Shown piece after piece: positions 57,412 to 64,000 of a DNA stretch of 64,000 nucleotides. Source of the stretch: Artocarpus heterophyllus. Taxonomy: Eukaryota; Streptophyta; Magnoliopsida; Rosales; Moraceae. Positions within the stretch are counted from its first letter, which is position 1. Every line of letters begins with the position of its first letter. The stretch is from the NCBI GenBank assembly GCA_025403435.1, contig CM046330.1:26880037-26944036 (forward strand). Reading direction: 5' to 3'. The position numbers and the translations under genes are program-made. Under the pieces are notes generated by a model. The model was not told where the DNA came from. It made no database searches and saw only the letters and a list, made by a program, of their open reading frames with translations.

Positions 57412-59336
57412 TGTTGGAAAAAGTAGTACGTAGCAAAAATTTTAAAATTTTTATACCAGAGTATTTTTTAGAACATAAGTTTGACACGCTATATGCATAA
57501 ATTAATCAGATCTTACTAACCTCATATGTTGAAGAGCTCTTGCAATCGATGAAGAGAAGAGCGTTCTAAAAAAGCCTCAACCAACTGGTCTTCTTTGCTA
57601 TTCTCTATCCATGATCGGAGTATGTGCGGGCACACCTTGTATATAGCTTTTCCTCAGTGACTCTCCTTCCAACCAATTGATAAATGCCCAGAACTACCGT
57701 TTGTGATTTGTGAACAATAGCTCTTAGGGGAGTTTCAGAGACTCACAGACTAGAGTGCTCACTCTTAATTTCTCAACTGATCTAAATAACTTATGAGTCT
57801 CACTCCCTATTTATAGAGGTTGGCCCTAGGGGTTAGTCCATTTTAGATATGGCCTCAAAAATTTGAATCTTGATCAATATATGAAAAATAACGTAAAAAC
57901 GCATGACTAGATTATCATTCAGTTGGCAAGCCAAACTGGCAAATCAGCCTACCGAGCTTACTCCATCGGCAAGCCAAACCTGAAGACCGGCCTACCGAAC
58001 TTACGATAAATGATCCCTGTAAATCTTTTATTTTCCATCTGAGGTTCTTTGAATAAAGCTCAGTTTTAATTCAAATAATCCAATAGAGAAATTATCTGAT
58101 TAAAACAACAATATCTAGATAATCTCTAGAAAAATAAATATTCCTAATAATTCAACAAGTTTATCTTGAATTAATTTTTTACAAAATTAATTCAACCGAT
58201 AAACAGACATAAATTATCTGATCCTATCGAATTTCAGCCAATCTAATAATTTAACATAAGTCATTAATTTATTAAAAAAAAACATGTTGTATCATTACAG
58301 GATTTATTATGAGCTAGCAAAGGAGACCTGATGGACTTATACAGTTCAAGCTCCCAATAATTATGAAACCCAATATCCCAAATATACATTTCATGATTAT
58401 TAGCTCGTATGCTACTCCACTCAATCCTTAGAGCTGCACTCTCAAACTACATAGAATTACAAAGCCCAAATAACTAAGTCTTTATAACATATCATAATGT
58501 ATCTATCTTTATAGGATATCCATAATCGACTTAAAGATAAATTCTGTCATACCTTCCCGATTATTTTTCTCTTATGTTCCATTATCTCACCATCAGAACA
58601 CTTACCATCCAAAGACAGTATACCATTCGGTTACACCTATATATCCAAATAGTTGAGTGCTCTAGTCTTCCAATTACAGGGTAATGCATATAAGAGGATA
58701 TCATCGATATTTCGTATCTATAAATAATAAGTCTACACTATCAAGAGTTATGTCTCCAATGTACCGGTATGTGTACCATCATCAAATATGGATGTCACCC
58801 TTTGATACATCAAAAGACATAAGTCAAAACAACAGGCCCACTATTCATCTCGAGATCAAGATACAACACATATGATTGTCTAAAGTGAATTAATTTGCCA
58901 AGACAGAATTATTAATCCAAATCAATTACACTTTATGCCCCAATCCAATGTATCATCACCTATGATAATGCACCAATGTTCTATTCGTAGAGTCCACCTC
59001 TGATGGCTAAGACAAACTATCTCTCGTTAGGGATATAGACAAGATAACAATCTTTGCATGAATAAAGCGCCTAACTTTATTCTCTCAATTACGGATCTTA
59101 TGATTTAGACCGTCACCTTTACAATCATATCTTTTGCATAATTTGTCCATCATATGCCTGATTTTAAAGGTTTAGACTGACAGTCTTAGAGTTTTATTTG
59201 CTTATCATATATCCAACAAATATGAACATAAAGAGGACAACAATTTGGTATATGAACAATAAATAAATTCTTTATTAATAAAAATGTCTCCAAAAACATA
59301 TTATATTTTTACTCCTTAGGGCATACTTGTCTAATA
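57412..59336 (-). mobile_element. Solo LTR (copia family B) inserted in the gypsy RT
   Basis: 1925 bp on the plus strand from TGTTGGAAAAAG to CTTGTCTAATA, the inverse of the family B LTR, with only pol sequence of the gypsy element on both sides. The flanks are GATAG (57407-57411) and GGTAG (59337-59341). On the coding strand these are CTATC and CTACC, lying in the Leu-Pro of the conserved SYxLPxID region. Removing the LTR and one copy restores the reading frame, which supports a real 5-bp target duplication with one later change. Confidence 0.92.
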
Positions 59337-59800
59337 GGTAGCGAATAACTGTCCTTTAGGCAGGCTTTGTTTAAATTAGTGAAATCTACACACATTCGCC
59401 ACTTCCTGTTTTTCTTTTTCACGATTACCACATTCGCCAGCCAATTTGGATATTGAACAGGATGAATGAACCTAGCTTCTAATAATTTTCTCATCTTGTC
59501 TTTCATAATGTTGTTCCATTTGACACCAAGTCTCCTCCTCTTTTGTCATATTGGTCGATGGTTAGGATCGACGTTAAGCCAGTATGAGATTATGCTTGGG
59601 TTGATTCTAGGCATATTTGTGCAAGACCATGCAAAACAATCATTGTTAACTTTTAAAAAGTTAACTAGGGTAAATTTCACCCCTGGGTCGAGTTGCAAGC
59701 CGATGTTCATTGTTCTGTGCTTGTTAGTCGGATCGATTTGGACTTCGTCAAGTTGCTTTAGCATCGATTCGACATGATCTTGATTACTTGACCCACTCAA
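59337..59800 (-). pseudogene. Gypsy RT N-terminal part
   Basis: Segments VQIDPTNKHRTMNIGLQL, NNDCFAWS..MPRINPSI and LNVDPNHRPI, then in a second frame MKDKMRKLLEARFIHPVQYP, WLANVVIVKKKNRKWRMCVD and FTNLNKAC. This is the fingers region of a Ty3/gypsy RT, cut at 59337 by the solo LTR. A frameshift lies near 59510-59550. Confidence 0.85.
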
Positions 59801-59999
59801 TGGTTTTCTCTGTAGTTACTATAAAGTTGGTTTCTTTTGCTTCATAGCGGTGGTATAGCAACTCCTCGCCGCTTCTTGGCTCCTAAGTATCTCTTTAACT
59901 CTTTGCTTCATTGGGAATCTGATTCATTGATGGAAAGTCAACAGGACGGCCTTCATCGCGTATATCCATGGTCGCCCAGGGATGATGTTTTATCCAGAG

Positions 60000-60320
60000 G
60001 GACAATCCATAATGAGCAAACTCATCATCCTATTTTCTCTAGCTGCATAGACAGGCAGCTTAATCCATCCCATCACCTTGATAGCTTCTCCATTAAATGC
60101 TACAAGGGTTGTAGTAGATTTTTTCAATCTTCTTTTCATCGATGTCCATCTCTTTCAGCGTCGAGAGGAATAAAATGTCAGTTGAACTTCCATTATCAAC
60201 AAGTAACCTTCCAATTTCACAATTAGCGATGTTAAGTTTGATTACTAAAGCATCATGTGGCATGTCAAGCCTGGATGCCTCATCACTTTAAAACAAAATT
60301 GTGTGCTCACCATATTCGTC
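60000..60320 (-). pseudogene. Gypsy protease remnant
   Basis: KLNIANCEIGRLLVDNGSS and TDILFLSTLKEM can be read, the active-site region of gypsy proteases with D-N-G where D-S-G is usual (60184-60197; AGT to AAT, a G-to-A change). Stops follow within about 40 codons. Confidence 0.7.
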
Positions 60321-60559
60321 AATTATTAAGCTGGTGCTTGCTTGTCTTGCTCTCCTTTAGTGAGCCCTCATTTGGTTAGTGGAGTCACTACTAAAAATAG
60401 AGCCCTCGCAAATGGCTCTGATCACTTTCCTTACTAGTGGTGGCGATGGTGTCTTCTCCTAAATCTGGTGGTCTTTCAATCCCCCTTGCTCTCGATCGAG
60501 CCTATAAGTCTTTCTTCCTCGCTTGGACAAGTAATCCCTCAGATGTCTTTTCTTAAACA

Positions 60560-62186
60560 GTTCCATAATCTCCATCTGCAGGGCCTTATAATCGATTGTT
60601 AAGTGTCCCATGTCTCAATGGAATTCGCAGTACTTTGTATGGTCATAGGACCGACTCGGGGCCATCTGACATAATCTTTTCCTTCAAGCTACGCAATCAA
60701 CTCAGTCGGGGATATGCTTAGAGCGTACTTTGTTGGTGACAATGGTTTGCCTCCTTATTGCGATTTTGGTTCCTTCTTCCTCCATTCTCTCTTTGGTGGT
60801 GTCCTCGTTCGTCCTCTTCAATATGTTTAAGATTTCTACTGTCTTTCGACCTACCTATTCTATTCTTTATTCCTTACAAGCTCTCGTTCGCAGCTTTCTT
60901 TTCTTCTTCCAGATTGATCCACCTCTTTGCTCTGTTCAAAGCCTCTTGGATGGTTCGAGGGTAATCGGAGCAGATGTTGTTCTTGAAAGAAGACTTATGT
61001 AGGAGTCTTTTTTTCAAGGCTTCTTGAGCTATTCCGTCTTCTAGATCTTAAATCTCAAAGATAGTTTTGTTGAATCTCTTGATGTAAGCTCTCAACAATT
61101 CGCTTGGATTCTGTATGACCGACCATAAATCTTTGGTTGTCTTGCCAGTCTTTATATTTATCGAGTAGGCTTTAATGAAAGAATCCACTAAGTCTTCAAA
61201 GCTATTAATCGACCCAGCAGGCAGGTTATTGAACCATCAAAGGGCTAGCCTTTTGAGACTAACCATCAAAGGGCTAGCCTTTTGAGACTATGTGCAAACA
61301 ACTTGTACATCATCTCATCTAGAATTAACTCTAGGATGTTCGTCGTACTGATGACGTTCTTGTGTTGTAGTATGTGATCCTTTGGATTCGATGTTCCATC
61401 GAAGTGAGAGAAAACGAGGTTGTCGTACTTTGAAGGGATGACTAAAGTAATTCTCCTCGTAAATGGAGTTTCTCGAATATTTTTTGACATATCGTCTAGC
61501 GTTGGGGTTTTGCTTCTTACCTTTGAGACTTTCTCATTGATCTTCTCTTCAATGAGCTTAGCATTTTGCTCCAACATTTCTCTCATTATCAGCTAAATGG
61601 ACTTGAGTGTTAATAGTGTCGGTGTTGGAGTGGCTCCAAATCGAGTGGTTGGTTCAATTCTCCCTTCATGTTCTTCATTCGCTTCATGATTATGCTGGTT
61701 CAGGTCATGATAAGTGCTCGTTGTTGTCATTGCAGTAGTGGGTGTTATCGGTGTTATATTGGTGGTAGTTAGTGTTGATGTGACTGTAGTTACTGGTGTC
61801 GAAGCTGGGGTGGTGTACAACGGTTGCATCCTCCCAATGGGACTGAAGGAGGATTATTGCTTAACAGGCGGCGGTGTTTGAAACTGCCATTATGCTGCTG
61901 TCATGACTGGGAATGTTGAATGCCCATAATACAGGTAATAATATGAATAGGATGCCATTTGTGAGTTTTGGTAACTGATCTGGCTCCTCAGAGTTGAGTT
62001 CTCACTACTGAGTTGCTCCAATCTCTAGTCACGTTCCTGGAAACGCATAGCTTGCTCTTGAAGCATTTTCTTCAAAGCCTCCACTTTAGCTGTGAGGGCT
62101 TCCATCTGCTAGTTCACGTAGGAAGCGGCTTCATTTTCTTCGCTTGGAATTTCATATACATGTTGGTTATCTGAGTTATTCGCCAT
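60560..62186 (-). pseudogene. Gypsy gag
   Basis: ATG 62186 begins MANNSDNQHVYEIPSEE. A heptad-rich segment follows (QMEALTAKVEALKKML), then a Thr-rich linker (61593-61829), then the conserved gag body with FSHFDGTSNPKDHILQHK (about 61380). A single zinc knuckle is recognisable near 60600-60640 (KYCEFH, DMGHLT, DYKALQ); its last cysteine is Tyr and an Arg codon is a stop. A 29-bp duplication at 61232-61289 shifts the frame within the body. Confidence 0.8.
61232..61289. repeat. Perfect 29-bp tandem duplication in gag
   Basis: The 29-mer beginning AACCATCAAAGGGCTAGCC and ending TTTTGAGACT occurs twice head to tail (61232-61260, 61261-61289) without a mismatch. 29 is not a multiple of three, so it breaks the gag frame. 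Confidence 0.95.
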
Positions 62187-62231
62187 GTCTAATGATTGAG
62201 CTAGAAGATCCTCGCATTGGCAATTTGAAGG

Positions 62232-62250
62232 CCCCACGATGGGTGCCAAA
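62232..62250 (-). promoter_or_regulatory. Primer-binding site of the Tat-type element
   Basis: TGGCACCCATCGTGGGGCC on the minus strand lies just inside the 5' LTR. It resembles the TGGCGCC-type site of plant gypsy elements with CpG/CpNpG-type transitions. Only about 45 bases separate it from the gag ATG. Confidence 0.75.
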
Positions 62251-62251
62251 C

Positions 62252-63041
62252 TATATACGTCGGATCTACAATCAAATGTAAAATATGTTAATTTAGTTTA
62301 ATGTTTTCCTTTTAAGGAATTTAGGCCTCCAAATCACTGTTATTATGATCTGTTTAGCTTCAAAGAAAACTTGTTAGACCAATTACATAAAGTAATTTGA
62401 AAACCAAATCAAATGGAATTAAGCATACTAAAAAGATAAAAGACACCATATGCGTAGATTTATAGTGGTTTACTCTATAAAGAGAGTTACGTCCATTGTT
62501 CTTCACTATGTATGAATTCAAGATGTACAAATTACAAGATTGAAATAAAGGGAAATTTCAATAGAGTTTCTGCACCTTCTTTTTCATGTGTCTACAAATA
62601 AGAATGATGTTCCTTTATATAGAAAATGAAGAGAAGTTGTGACTCTAACTGATGGAGTGAGGGTTATGGTGCTTAAAGTAACTGTAATAGTGGGACACGC
62701 ATCGGCCCGCGATAGGCCGCAAGAATCGGGCTCTCCCCATGTCTAAAATTTGTGACTGGACATACTCATAACTGTCAAATTATGTGAATCGATCCCGTCG
62801 AATAAACACCTAGGAGATCAAACCTGCAACAACAAAAGATGTTATCTAGATACGCGATTAGTGTGCAATTGATCAAATCGATCGAAGCCTCAGTTTGGTA
62901 ATACGCTTGATAACGATGCTCCACTTATCGAACAATTTTGAGTTGATCGATCTCATTGGGCTTGACTTACTTCAACCATAACTCACTCCTTATTTTGGGC
63001 CTCAATAGACGATTTGGGTCTAGCCAAATCGTACCCCAACA
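62252..63041 (-). repeat. 5' LTR of Tat-type element
   Basis: 790 bp, partner of 51480-52260. Its inner end reads TATATACGTC where the other has TGTAGACGTT, so the terminal TG is lost; its outer end is CCCCAACA. Confidence 0.92.
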
Positions 63042-63046
63042 TCTAT

Positions 63047-64000
63047 CCAAAATTAATGGTTAGGGACAAAATTACACCTTTTTAAAAGGGTTATACCTAG
63101 ATAAATAAAAAAAATATTGGAGACAAAATTATACCAATTTAAAAGGTTAGAGATTAGCTGAGTTATTTATCCTTTATTTTATCCTTGTATGTGTAGGTGA
63201 CTTAGCTATAAAGGGTTCTCACTCGCGGAAGAAAAAAAATATGGCTAGGCGCTTTCTCAGCCATCGGATCAGCCTAGATCAGCCCAGATTCGCGCTTGGC
63301 TACACCCTAACTAGCGCACGTTAGCATCAGAAGCAGCAGGCTCCAGCCAACCCCTGCGCTCCAAGTGTCACACGTGTCAGCGTCCCTATCAACCTAAGCT
63401 GGTTCTGCTATTTTTGTCTCGCCGCGTCGACTCTTTAACCAGTGTGCTAATAGTTGCTCGCCACGTGTCTATACGCTGGAATCTTGCGACACTGCAACTT
63501 TTTTTCCTCCCATTTGAAAGGAAGCCTTCATTTTTACGAGGAAGAACAGAACCTAAGGTCATTTTGAGCTGATTCCAAAGAAAGAAAAATAGGGAGAAAG
63601 AAAAAAAAAAAAAGGAACAAAAAATTATATAGTTTAGGATTTATTTTTTTAGTTTTAGAATTAGATTTAGACTTTTTATCTTCATCAAGATATCATTAGA
63701 GAGTAATCTAGAGCTACAAGGAGGAGGAAGAAGAAGACTAGGGAAGGAAAAATTCTGTGTTTGCAACACCTCTATTTAGTGATTTCTTCATTTTTTTAAT
63801 ATTTGTATATTCTAATAATGCTTGAATATTGGTGTTGTTTATTTTCACTTTTATTTTTGTTTTAATTTTTTATTATGGCTTGATTTTTGGTGTTTTAAGG
63901 ATTTCACTTTAGCTTATTCATATTTTTTTATTTTTCATACTCAAATTAATTGTGTTTGTCTAATTATTCTATGTGCTTTTAATACTTTTAGTTGATTCCA
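63047..64000. other. Intergenic, no gene recognised
   Basis: GC-richer sequence at 63240-63500 (several CACGTG-like words, for example TCACACGTGTCAGC and GCCACGTGTC) gives way to a purine-rich run and then T-rich DNA. It has the same general texture as 1.3-2.4 kb and could be old LTR or leader sequence. No ORF or end was identified. Confidence 0.3.

Larger units (their letters stand above)
51480..63041 (-). mobile_element. Complete-ended Ty3/gypsy element, Tat-type, with nested LTR
   Basis: LTRs at 51480-52260 (3') and 62252-63041 (5') enclose, in element order, gag, protease, RT, RNase H, an archaeal-type RNase H and integrase. An antisense gene on the plus strand then precedes the 3' LTR. 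The flanking 5-mers TCCAT (51475-51479) and TCTAT (63042-63046) fit a target duplication with one change. The second, archaeal-type RNase H and the antisense ORF downstream of pol are marks of the Tat lineage. Subtracting the nested LTR (57412-59336), the element was about 9.6 kb. The integrase C-terminal domain appears to be missing, and every frame is broken. Confidence 0.9.

Noticed and set aside
55050..60000. RT and RNase H reading as an integrated pararetrovirus
   Set aside because: LTRs, target duplication, PBS, integrase and an archaeal-type RNase H identify a Ty3/gypsy retrotransposon; no movement or coat protein was seen.

Overview
This window looks like AT-rich nuclear DNA of a flowering plant. 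Its protein-coding content is one intron-rich plant cytochrome P450 gene (CYP87-like) and one intronless, decayed copy of a plant cytokinin-activating LOG gene. Most of the rest is LTR retrotransposon DNA of several ages, with small AT-rich MITEs between. The species cannot be named from the sequence. All statements come from reading the bases; no search, alignment or gene-finder was run.

Layout. 1-7.1 kb holds LTR debris, including a solo LTR (2515-4495) of a Ty1/copia family called family B here. 7.7-15.4 kb is the P450 gene on the minus strand: nine exons covering a complete-length protein, but with an extra base at the exon 3 donor, a non-canonical heme loop and an altered I-helix. 15.4-24.6 kb is intergenic, with two Harbinger-like MITEs flanked by TAA, two smaller MITEs, a Helitron-like hairpin and the LOG-like retrocopy. 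24615-34593 is a complete copia element (family A, minus strand) with two LTRs, PBS, PPT and a perfect 5-bp target duplication; its genes are dead. 35.6-38.2 kb is gypsy-type LTR sequence with a minisatellite, followed by a doubtful gene relic. 38.5-45.5 kb is a family B copia element on the plus strand that has lost its 5' LTR and carries many stop codons. 45.5-47.2 kb has two MITEs and a second minisatellite. 47.2-51.0 kb is the 5' part of another family B element (minus strand). 51480-63041 is a complete-ended Ty3/gypsy element of the Tat type (minus strand). It has gag, protease, RT, an archaeal-type RNase H and integrase, plus an intron-containing antisense ORF between integrase and 3' LTR. 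A family B solo LTR (57412-59336) sits inside its RT.

Most interesting points. (1) The P450 departs from family consensus at two catalytic sites. (2) The gypsy element carries a spliced antisense gene. (3) A solo LTR cut into the RT between two codons' worth of target, so its target duplication can be verified from the reading frame. (4) Most recognisable stop codons and active-site losses in the elements are C-to-T or G-to-A changes, as expected from decay of methylated cytosines. (5) Family B LTRs carry a variable block of GC-rich palindromes, including an 18-bp-stem hairpin. I found no convincing undescribed functional system; the antisense gene and the altered P450 are the best candidates for further work.
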